From Amycolatopsis circi (GTDB taxonomy: Bacteria > Actinomycetota > Actinomycetes > Mycobacteriales > Pseudonocardiaceae): a DNA stretch of 47,903 bases. The stretch covers positions 1-47,903 of the forward strand of contig NZ_PQIA01000067.1 of NCBI RefSeq assembly GCF_003385235.1, given 5' to 3'. Made by a program: the position numbers and the translations under genes. Below are positions 1 to 6,181 of the stretch, piece by piece. The notes under the pieces are model-generated. The model had not been told where the DNA came from. It saw only the letters and a list, made by a program, of their open reading frames with translations, and ran no database searches. Each line of letters starts with the position of its first letter. Within the stretch, counting starts at the first letter, position 1.

Positions 1-105
1 GTGTGGGTGCCTCGATTGTTGGGTGCGTCGGTTGCCTTTGGGTGGTGGTGGGGCTATCGCTCCAGCGTGGCGTTTGGTGCATTGAGGCGGGGGCGGGGCG
101 TTGGT

Positions 106-156
106 CCGTGAAGGGCTCCTTGAGGGAATCTAGGTCCGTGAAGGGGCCCCTCACGG
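106..156. repeat. degenerate composite copy of palindrome family A
   Basis: Two pieces lie side by side. At 106-130 is a left half-element (CCGTGAAGGGCTCCTTGAGG, then GAATC) whose own right arm is missing. After a short link, 136-156 is a 21-nt palindrome with outer arms CCGTGAAGGG and CCCCTCACGG (one mismatch). The words match the intact copies at 192-234, 36805-36855, 38848-38898 and 46748-46796. I read it as a decayed or recombined copy. Confidence 0.6.
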
Positions 157-191
157 CCTCGCGCGGCCTCGTGTGGCCTCGGGTGGGTCGT

Positions 192-234
192 GAGGGGAAC
201 CCTGAGGGACTCTGAGTCCCTCAGGGTTCCCCTC
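192..234. repeat. palindrome family A copy, probable terminator
   Basis: Perfect 20-bp inverted repeat (arms 192-211 and 215-234) with a 3-nt loop. The left arm begins GAGGGGAACCCTGAGGGACT. It lies just downstream of the reverse-strand hydrolase that stops at 243, so it can fold as that gene's terminator. There is no clear T-run, as is common for actinobacterial terminators. Confidence 0.7.
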
Positions 235-242
235 CCGGACGG

Positions 243-791
243 CTAGGCCAGGATTTCCTTGGTGGATTTGACTGTTGCGAAGCCGCCGCCGTGGAGGTTT
301 GTCGCGGTTGCTTTGGCTAGTTCTTCTGCGGTCAGGGTGGTGCCGTCCGGGCCTTCCAAAGCGAAGGTGAAGGTGGCGTCCAGGGCGAAAGTTACGTCGT
401 AGCCTAGGTTTCCGCCCATGCGGGCGGTGGTTTCGCAGCAGAAGTTGGTTTGGATTCCGGCCAGGACGAAGCTGGTGATGCCTCGGGTGGTGAACCAGGC
501 GTCCAGGTCTACGTCGCCCAGGAAGGCGGAGTTCACCTTCTTTCCGAAGACCAGGTCCGGGCGGGCGTCTGCCAGTTCGGGTTTGAAGTCGTTGCCTTGC
601 TGGCCTGGGCGTAGTGGCGAATCAGGCTTCACGGAGTCGTGGTGGACTAGCACGACCGGGTCTCGGCGGTCCTGCCAGGCTTGCAGCAGGGCCTTGATGT
701 TCGCTTCGGCGTCGGGGTTGTTGCGCGGGCCCCAGAACTCGGCGTCGTCGAACCCTTGTTGGACGTCGATCAGCAGCAGTGCGGTGGTCAT
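243..791 (-). CDS. isochorismatase-family cysteine hydrolase
   Basis: A 182-residue protein starting at the ATG read from 791; upstream in-frame codons have no family similarity. The isochorismatase triad is visible: Asp9 in LLLIDVQ, Lys85 before VNSAF, and Cys118 in the QTNFCCET segment. The family hydrolyses amide or vinyl-ether bonds (nicotinamidase, isochorismatase, carbamoylases). Substrate-specific residues cannot be assigned here. The metal ligands of nicotinamidase seen in the second family member at 30818-31393 are not obvious, so another substrate is likely. It is divergent from the DJ-1/AraC regulator at 846, a likely regulatory partner, and a family A palindrome follows its stop. 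Confidence 0.88.
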   Translation of the reverse strand: MTTALLLIDVQQGFDDAEFWGPRNNPDAEANIKALLQAWQDRRDPVVLVHHDSVKPDSPLRPGQQGNDFKPELADARPDLVFGKKVNSAFLGDVDLDAWFTTRGITSFVLAGIQTNFCCETTARMGGNLGYDVTFALDATFTFALEGPDGTTLTAEELAKATATNLHGGGFATVKSTKEILA

Positions 792-845
792 GGGGACGAT
801 TTTGGCCGGGGGCTCGCGGCAAAGGGGAGTGGCATAAGAGGCGCG

Positions 846-1862
846 ATGCGGTACTTTTCTGCCATGCGCACGATCGGGGTGCTGCTCCTGCCGGGCAGCC
901 GGATGTTCGACCTGGCGGTGATCGCGGAGGTGTGGGCTCAGGACCGCACTGACAGCGGCATCGGTCCGTTCACGGTGCGCGTGTGTGCTCCTGGGCGAGG
1001 GCGGACGCGGGTGTCGCCGTTCGGTGAAGTTGTTGCGACGCATGGTCTTTCTGGGCTGGACGAGTGCGACTTGGTTCTCGCTCCGGGGCGGGACGACCCC
1101 CTCGCCGAGGTTCCGGCTGCGGCGCGGGGCGCGCTTCGGCGGGCTCATCGTGGTGGTGCGACGGTTGCTGGGCTTTGTTCTGGGGCCTTCACGCTTGCTG
1201 CGGCGGGGCTGCTCGACGGGCGGCCTGCGACCACGCATTGGCACGACTTGGATGCGCTTGCGACGGTGGCACCGGCTGCGGATCTTCGTCGCGACGTGTT
1301 GTACACCGAGCAGGACGGCGTGCTTACGTCAGCGGGCGTCGTCGGGGGGCTTGATCTTTGCCTGCATTTGGTACGTCGTGATCATGGGGCGGATGTTGCC
1401 GCGCGGCTTGCTCGCCGTTTGGTGATGCCGCCGGTTCGGGAGGGTGGGCAGCGGCAGTACGCGGAGGATCCGTTGCCTGCCAACGCTTCGCGGCCGGGGA
1501 TAGCGTCCACAATGGACTGGGCGATGGCTCGGCTCGCCGAGGAAATTGGCGTGCCGGACCTGGTTAAGCATGCGGGGATGAGTCCTCGGACTTTTCATCG
1601 CGAGTTCGCCGCCGCGACGGGCAGTACGCCGGGGCGGTGGCTGCTCGTCCAGCGGGTGCAGCATGCGCGGCGGCTGCTGGAGACCACGGAGCTGCCGGTC
1701 GCTCGGGTGGCGGAGCGGGCGGGGCTCGGCAGTGCCGCGAACCTGCGCCGACGGCTGCGGGCGGAGGTCGGGGTCGGGCCGGATTCGTATCGGCGCACTT
1801 TCCGCATCCCGTCGGTCGGGGTTACGGTCGGGGCATGGGCGAGTACGAGCACCTCCTCGTGA
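846..1862 (+). CDS. GlxA-type regulator: DJ-1/PfpI domain plus AraC HTH
   Basis: An N-terminal DJ-1/PfpI (class I amidotransferase-like) domain occupies roughly residues 5-180, with the nucleophile-elbow segment VAGLCSGAF. A C-terminal AraC/XylS double helix-turn-helix follows (KHAGMSPRTFHREF and ERAGLGSAANLRRR). Such proteins are transcription activators, and the DJ-1 domain is thought to sense a ligand. The start is uncertain: ATG at 846 has a CATAAG -10-like hexamer about 8 nt upstream and could be leaderless; ATG at 864 (MRTIGVLLLPG) fits the domain start better. The stop lies 28 nt inside the next gene. It probably controls the divergent hydrolase at 243-791. Confidence 0.88.
   Translation: MRYFSAMRTIGVLLLPGSRMFDLAVIAEVWAQDRTDSGIGPFTVRVCAPGRGRTRVSPFGEVVATHGLSGLDECDLVLAPGRDDPLAEVPAAARGALRRAHRGGATVAGLCSGAFTLAAAGLLDGRPATTHWHDLDALATVAPAADLRRDVLYTEQDGVLTSAGVVGGLDLCLHLVRRDHGADVAARLARRLVMPPVREGGQRQYAEDPLPANASRPGIASTMDWAMARLAEEIGVPDLVKHAGMSPRTFHREFAAATGSTPGRWLLVQRVQHARRLLETTELPVARVAERAGLGSAANLRRRLRAEVGVGPDSYRRTFRIPSVGVTVGAWASTSTSS
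1505..1517. repeat. GTCCANNNTGGAC word, inside regulator gene
   Basis: GTCCACAATGGAC, encoding Ser-Thr-Met-Asp with the rare codon ACA. One of six occurrences in the window; see findings. Confidence 0.6.
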
Positions 1863-2608
1863 AGCGGGACGGGGACACGGTCACCATCACGATGAACCGC
1901 GCGGCGCGGCGCAATTCGCTGTCCGCCGAGCATCTCGGCGAGCTGCTCGCCGCGTTCCGCGAGGCGGGCGAGTCCGACGCGACCGGCATCGTGCTGGCCG
2001 GCGCGGGGCCGGTGTTCTCGGCCGGGCACGACTTCGGCGACGTCGCAGCTCGCGACCTCATGGGCGTGCGCGAGCTGCTTAACCTGTGCACGACGCTCAT
2101 GCGGACGATGGAATCGGTGCCGCAGGTGGTGATCGCACGGGTGCACGGCCTGGCGACGGCCGCGGGATGTCAGCTGGTGGCGTCGTGCGATCTGGCGGTC
2201 GCGGCGGAGTCGTCGGGCTTCGCTCTGCCGGGCGGAAAGGGCGGCTGGTTCTGCCATACGCCCGCGGTGCCGGTGGCGCGCGCGATCGGCCGGAAACGCC
2301 TGATGGAGCTGGCTTTGACCGGCGACGTGATCGACGCGGCCACGGCGTTGGACTGGGGCTTGGTCAACCGCGTGGTCCCGGACGACTCCCTGGACGAGGC
2401 CGTCGCGGAGCTGCTCGGCCGTGCGACTCGCGGCAGCCGGGCGAGCAAGGCGATGGGGAAGCAGACGCTGTACGCCCAGCTGGACCGCCCGGAGGCGGAC
2501 GCATACGGGATCGCTGTCGAGGTGATGGCGTCGGCTTCCCAACTGCCGGGCGCGCGTGAGGGGATGGCGGCGTTCCTGGAGAAGCGCAAACCCGACTGGA
2601 CGGATTGA
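1835..2608 (+). CDS. crotonase-fold protein, ECHDC3-like, catalytic Glu residues absent
   Basis: A 257-residue enoyl-CoA hydratase/isomerase superfamily protein from ATG 1835. The oxyanion-hole segments are present (AGAGPVFSAGHDF around 55-67; GLATAAGCQLV around 105-115). The two general acid/base glutamates of true hydratases (E144 and E164 of rat ECH) are replaced: Gln113 in GCQLV and Gly133 in ALPGG. The same GCQLVASCDLAV pattern is what I recall from the ECHDC3 subgroup. A standard hydratase activity is therefore doubtful, though CoA-thioester binding remains likely. The start overlaps the AraC-type gene by 28 nt, suggesting coupled translation. A palindrome follows at 2649-2708. Confidence 0.88.
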   Translation: MGEYEHLLVKRDGDTVTITMNRAARRNSLSAEHLGELLAAFREAGESDATGIVLAGAGPVFSAGHDFGDVAARDLMGVRELLNLCTTLMRTMESVPQVVIARVHGLATAAGCQLVASCDLAVAAESSGFALPGGKGGWFCHTPAVPVARAIGRKRLMELALTGDVIDAATALDWGLVNRVVPDDSLDEAVAELLGRATRGSRASKAMGKQTLYAQLDRPEADAYGIAVEVMASASQLPGAREGMAAFLEKRKPDWTD

Positions 2609-2648
2609 CCCCGCACCCTGGCCTCGGTTTCGCGCCGCGCCAAAGTGA

Positions 2649-2708
2649 GGTGCATTTGACGCACCGAACGCCGCTTTGGTGGATGCTATGCACCAAAGCG
2701 GCGTTCGG
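2649..2708. repeat. palindrome family C, convergent terminator candidate
   Basis: Perfect 18-bp inverted repeat, arms 2664-2681 (CCGAACGCCGCTTTGGTG) and 2691-2708, with a 9-nt loop. It is preceded by a smaller hairpin, GGTGC (2649-2653) with GCACC (2661-2665), whose right arm touches the large stem. The site lies between convergent genes ending at 2608 and 2745, so it can act as a two-way terminator. Only one copy is seen in this window. Confidence 0.65.
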
Positions 2709-2744
2709 GCAGAAACCGCAGTTCCAGCGGCATCGCGAGAGTGG

Positions 2745-3284
2745 TCAGCGGCGTTCGTGCAGCAGCAACAACGTGTACGCCGCCACCGTCTGCGCGTCCG
2801 AGATCTCCCCGGCGGAGATCATCTTCTCCACCTCCGTCCGGCTGAACCACGCCGTCCGCATGTCCTGCTCCTCCGGCTCCCGCTCGGGCGCGCCCTCGGT
2901 GAGTCCGGTCGCGAGATACACGTGCCCGCGCTGGCTGGCCAGACCAGGCGCGACGTCGAGCATCCCCAGTTCCGTGAACGACGACGCCCGCAACCCGGTC
3001 TCCTCCCGCAATTCCCGCTGAGCCAGCTCGGCGGGCGGGGTCTCGGCGAGATCGGGTGCGGTGCCCTGCGGGAATTCCCACCGCCGCATCCCGAGCGGGT
3101 ACCGGAACTGCTCGACCAGGTGCAGCCGGTCGCCGTCGAGCGGGATGACCAGTGCGTAGGTCGGTTTGTCGACGACGCCGTAGATGCCGTCGCTGCCGTC
3201 GGCGCGGCGGATGGCGTCCTCTCGCACCGTCATCCAGTTGTTCCGATACACCTCGCGGGTCGCGACACGCTGAATGGGGTCCAC
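2745..3284 (-). CDS. Nudix hydrolase, ADP-ribose pyrophosphatase-like
   Basis: A 179-residue protein that should cleave a nucleoside diphosphate linked to another moiety; ADP-ribose or NDP-sugar is the usual substrate for this layout. The Nudix box is at about residues 70-100. The metal-binding core RELREETGL is intact, but the spacing between the leading Gly/Glu and the core is longer than the standard GX5EX7REUXEEXGU. The C-terminal part (EPEEQDMRTAWFSRTEVEKMI) is typical of the ADP-ribose pyrophosphatase group. The start is a GTG (read from 3284). It is divergent from nucS. Confidence 0.87.
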   Translation of the reverse strand: MDPIQRVATREVYRNNWMTVREDAIRRADGSDGIYGVVDKPTYALVIPLDGDRLHLVEQFRYPLGMRRWEFPQGTAPDLAETPPAELAQRELREETGLRASSFTELGMLDVAPGLASQRGHVYLATGLTEGAPEREPEEQDMRTAWFSRTEVEKMISAGEISDAQTVAAYTLLLLHERR

Positions 3285-3386
3285 CTCGCCAGTATCACCG
3301 AGACTGTCCTACCCTCGGCGGGTGCGTCTCGTGCTCCCAACCCTTCCGGCCGGTTTCGCCAGCCCGCTCCGTGCGGGGCGGATCCG

Positions 3387-4046
3387 ATGAGGCTCGTCGT
3401 AGCCCGGTGCCAGGTCGACTACGTCGGCAGGCTGACCGCGCATCTCCCGATGGCCAACCGCGTCCTGATGGTGAAGGCCGACGGTTCGGTGCTCGTGCAC
3501 TCCGACGGCGGCTCGTACAAGCCGCTCAACTGGATGTCGCCGCCGTGCTGGCTGATCGAAGACCCGGACATCTGGACGGTCCAGAACAAGGCCGGCGAGA
3601 AACTCGTCATCACGCTCGCCGAGGTCATGCACGATTCGAAGCACGAACTCGGCGTGGACCCGGGCCTGCAGAAGGACGGCGTGGAAGCGCACCTGCAGGA
3701 ACTGCTCGCCGAGCACATCAAAACCCTCGGCGACGGCTACACCCTGGTCCGCCGCGAATTCCCGACCGCGATCGGGCCGGTGGACATCATGGCCCGCGAC
3801 GCCAAGGGCGGTTCGGTCGCGGTGGAAATCAAACGCCGCGGCGAAATTGACGGCGTTGAACAGTTGACCCGGTACCTCGAACTCCTCAACCGGGACCCGC
3901 TGCTCGCCCCGGTGCAGGGCGTGTTCGCGGCGCAGGTGATCAAGCCGCAGGCGCGCGTCCTCGCGGAGGACCGCGGGATCCGCTGCGTCGTTCTGGACTA
4001 CGACGCGTTGCGCGGCACGGATTCGGACGAGTTCCGGCTGTTCTGA
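3387..4046 (+). CDS. nucS: endonuclease NucS (EndoMS), mismatch-specific
   Basis: A 219-residue NucS. In actinobacteria, which lack MutS/MutL, this enzyme makes double-strand cuts at certain base mismatches and is the core of non-canonical mismatch repair. The N-terminal dimerisation/DNA-binding domain contains the signature YKPLNWMSPPCW (44-55). The RecB-like nuclease domain shows Asp133 in GPVDIMA and Glu147/Lys149 in VEIKRR. The C-terminus SDEFRLF looks like the short sliding-clamp-binding tail reported for this family. Start ATG 3387 gives MRLVVARC, matching family N-termini. It ends 6 nt from the convergent flavodoxin-like gene. Confidence 0.96.
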   Translation: MRLVVARCQVDYVGRLTAHLPMANRVLMVKADGSVLVHSDGGSYKPLNWMSPPCWLIEDPDIWTVQNKAGEKLVITLAEVMHDSKHELGVDPGLQKDGVEAHLQELLAEHIKTLGDGYTLVRREFPTAIGPVDIMARDAKGGSVAVEIKRRGEIDGVEQLTRYLELLNRDPLLAPVQGVFAAQVIKPQARVLAEDRGIRCVVLDYDALRGTDSDEFRLF

Positions 4047-4052
4047 GAGAGG

Positions 4053-4637
4053 CTACGAAGCGAGCGGCTGCTGATACCGCAGGGCCTGGGTCGCGACCCG
4101 CGCTCCGAGGTGGCGCGCCGTGGTGAGGTCCGCGGCGTGGACAGCGTCCGGGCCTTGGTCGTTCCAGGTTTGCGCACCCGCGCCGAGATAGAAGCCGAGC
4201 CGGTTGTCGTCGTGTTCGCTGCTGGTGGTGGTGTTCCAGCCGGGCATCAGGCCGAGGCTGACCCAGTGCATGCCGTGCTGCGCGGCGAGCAGCGAGAGGT
4301 ACTGCAACGTGTGCAGTTTGTCGCCGCTCATCGAGCCGGAGTTGGTGAACCCGGACGCGAGTTTGTCCAGCCAGCGCTGGGCCATCCAGCGCTTCGAGGT
4401 CGCCTCGGCGAACGCGTGGAACGCCCCGGACGCCGATCCCATGTAGGTCGGGGTCCCGAAGATGATCGCGTCGCTGGCATCGAGGGTTTCCCATGTGGCG
4501 TCGGTCATTTCGGCTACGTCGACCAGGTCGACGCGGGTGTTGGGTACTGATTCGACCCCGTCGCTGACGGCCTTCGCGATCTCGAGCGTGTGCCCGTATC
4601 CGGAGTAGTAAGCGATCGCGACGTGAACAGAAGACAT
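4053..4637 (-). CDS. flavodoxin-fold (WrbA-like) flavoprotein
   Basis: A 194-residue protein. The N-terminal phosphate-binding loop YYSGYGHTLEIAK (10-22) binds the FMN phosphate in flavodoxin and WrbA folds, and FGTPTYMGSASGAF (60-73) is the second FMN-contacting loop. The predicted role is NAD(P)H-dependent quinone or FMN reduction in the cytosol; the electron acceptor is not known. ATG read from 4637 has AAAGGA 8 nt upstream. It is divergent from a TetR regulator, with repeated CAACGTCA half-sites between them, so TetR control is likely. Confidence 0.88.
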   Translation of the reverse strand: MSSVHVAIAYYSGYGHTLEIAKAVSDGVESVPNTRVDLVDVAEMTDATWETLDASDAIIFGTPTYMGSASGAFHAFAEATSKRWMAQRWLDKLASGFTNSGSMSGDKLHTLQYLSLLAAQHGMHWVSLGLMPGWNTTTSSEHDDNRLGFYLGAGAQTWNDQGPDAVHAADLTTARHLGARVATQALRYQQPLAS

Positions 4638-4653
4638 GAGCGGATCCTTTCGG

Positions 4654-4705
4654 TGTTGACGTTGGTAACGCTAATACCGTGACAACGTCAGTGTCAACGT
4701 CAACA
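4654..4705. promoter_or_regulatory. putative TetR operator cluster between divergent genes
   Basis: Three copies of an 8-bp word lie between the divergent starts: TGACGTTG at 4657-4664, CAACGTCA at 4683-4690 and CAACGTCA at 4695-4702. The outer pair forms the inverted repeat TGTTGACGTT (4654-4663) / AACGTCAACA (4696-4705). A possible -10 TATCGT (4715-4720) lies 6 nt before the regulator's ATG at 4727, so the right-hand sites would cover its -35 region. Autoregulation plus control of the flavoprotein gene is inferred. Confidence 0.65.
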
Positions 4706-4726
4706 GAAATCTGTTATCGTCGGCAC

Positions 4727-5452
4727 ATGGCATCCCATGGGTCGGACGACCAGCGCGAGCGCATCCTGAGCGAAGCGGTGAAATTGCTGGCCGCGGCCGG
4801 GCCGTCCGGGCTGTCCACCCGGGCCGTCGCGACGGCGGCCGGAGTGCAAACACCCACGCTGTACCGGCTTTTCGCGGACAAGGACGGGCTCCTCGACGCC
4901 GTGGCCACCTTCGGTTTCGAGAGCTACCTCGCGGAAAAACGCGCGTTCGAACCCGGTGCCGACCCGATCGACGACCTGCGCCGCGGCTGGGACGTGCACG
5001 TCGCGTTCGGGCTGGCCAATCCCGCGATCTACACGCTGATGTACGGAAGCGTCCGGCCGGGCAGTCAACCCGCGGCGGCCGTGGAAAACCGGGCCATCTT
5101 GCGCGGCATGCTCGAACGCGCCAACGCGCAAGGCCTGCTTCGGACCTCGGTCGAGGCGGCTGTGGTGGCCATCGAGGCGTCCACGACCGGCGCGGTTCTG
5201 CTGCTGCTGGCCCAGCCGGAAGAAGCGCGGGACGTCGAGCTGATCCGGCCGTTGCGCGACATCGTGCTCAACGCGCTGACCGAGCAAGCCGCACCCGGCG
5301 AGAGTTCCCCGATCGCCGACCGTGCGCAGGCACTGCTCGGGATCGTCGCCCCCACCAAAGACGCCGACCCGGTGACCGACGCGGGCTTCAGCGTCTCCGA
5401 AGCCGGTCTGCTGCGCGAATGGCTCGTCCGGCTCAACGAGGCCAGCCGATGA
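4727..5452 (+). CDS. TetR/AcrR-family regulator
   Basis: A 241-residue TetR-type repressor. The N-terminal helix-turn-helix spans residues 10-55 (STRAVATAAGVQTPTLYRLF followed by DKDGLLDAV). The helical C-terminal ligand-binding domain resembles the TetR_C type that often controls oxidoreductases. ATG 4727 is preferred over upstream in-frame codons because the promoter and operator occupy that DNA; the transcript may be leaderless (TATCGT 6 nt upstream). It faces the flavodoxin-like gene across the CAACGTCA operator cluster. Confidence 0.9.
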   Translation: MASHGSDDQRERILSEAVKLLAAAGPSGLSTRAVATAAGVQTPTLYRLFADKDGLLDAVATFGFESYLAEKRAFEPGADPIDDLRRGWDVHVAFGLANPAIYTLMYGSVRPGSQPAAAVENRAILRGMLERANAQGLLRTSVEAAVVAIEASTTGAVLLLLAQPEEARDVELIRPLRDIVLNALTEQAAPGESSPIADRAQALLGIVAPTKDADPVTDAGFSVSEAGLLREWLVRLNEASR

Positions 5453-5468
5453 CGACGGACGGAATCCG

Positions 5469-5894
5469 TCAGATCGTCGATCCGGCTCGGCGCTGAGCAG
5501 CCTTCGCGTCAAGCCACGCCTTCGTTTCCGCGTGGAACAGCGTCGGCACCACCAAACCGGCCAGTATCAAACCCACCGCCGCCGCCAGGCTTCCGCCCGC
5601 CAGGTTGGCCAGGCCGCCGATCGCGGACAGCATTTCGAACGCCAGCAGCGACCATCGTCCCCAGCCGTAGCTGAACAGGATCGCGATCCAGGACACCAGC
5701 AGGCCCGCGGCGAAGACGTAGTACAAGCACGTGATCGCGTACAGGATCGAAAACGGCTCCTCGCCGCCGCTCCGCTGCTTGGCGATCTGCAGCTGGGCGG
5801 ACGCGCCGAACACGCCGTTCATGAGCACTTGCAGGAACGCGAGCGCGAGCGCGGTGCGGAGCCGTCCGGGCATGCGGATCGTGGGGCCGGTCAT
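5469..5894 (-). CDS. four-helix integral membrane protein, unknown function
   Basis: A 141-residue hydrophobic protein with about four membrane segments (around 13-31, 48-73, 80-93 and 101-120), a short charged N-terminus and a basic C-terminal tail. I do not recognise a family. ATG read from 5894 has AAGGAC upstream. Its 3' end lies 16 nt from the convergent TetR gene with no hairpin between them. Confidence 0.72.
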   Translation of the reverse strand: MTGPTIRMPGRLRTALALAFLQVLMNGVFGASAQLQIAKQRSGGEEPFSILYAITCLYYVFAAGLLVSWIAILFSYGWGRWSLLAFEMLSAIGGLANLAGGSLAAAVGLILAGLVVPTLFHAETKAWLDAKAAQRRAGSTI

Positions 5895-6181
5895 CGCGGC
5901 GAGGTCCTTTCCGAAGGCGCCGGCGGTGCCGGGAGCTTAGGGGCGGCCCGGCGGGAACTCTCCCGGAACGGGTGAATTCGCGCCGTTGGTGAGTCCTTGC
6001 CCGGCGAAGCGACAGGACTCAACACTGGTGCTTCCGGGCACGCGGAATGCACAGGTCAGCGGCAGGTTGGTGAAAAACCGCGGTGTCGGGGTGCCTGTTC
6101 GGAATCCATGCAGTACTGTCCCGGTCTGACAGGAACGATGGTGTTTTCTGTGTGAGAATGTTTGATTCGGAGGTGGCAGGG
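5895..6181 (+). promoter_or_regulatory. long leader upstream of symporter, possible structured RNA
   Basis: 287 bp without a gene. It contains TGAGTCCT (5990-5997) with AGGACTCA (6014-6021), and a competing pair built from GCCCGG...GAAGC near 5999-6010 and GCTTCCGGGC near 6032-6041. The two stems overlap and could be alternatives. No known riboswitch class was recognised. GGAGG at 6169-6173 precedes the GTG at 6182. Confidence 0.35.

Larger units (their letters stand above)
1..242. other. left-edge non-coding stretch
   Basis: No convincing gene. The only open frames here are G-rich with no recognisable protein signature. The interval ends in two members of the dispersed palindrome family described separately (106-156 and 192-234). 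A gene lying left of the window could end just outside it. Confidence 0.5.

Noticed and set aside
192..234. CRISPR repeat
   Set aside because: The palindromes are widely separated single copies with no spacer-repeat periodicity and no cas genes.
5940..6060. Possible c-di-AMP, SAM or other known riboswitch in the symporter leader
   Set aside because: None of the conserved core words of the riboswitch classes I know could be found; kept only as a possible structured leader.
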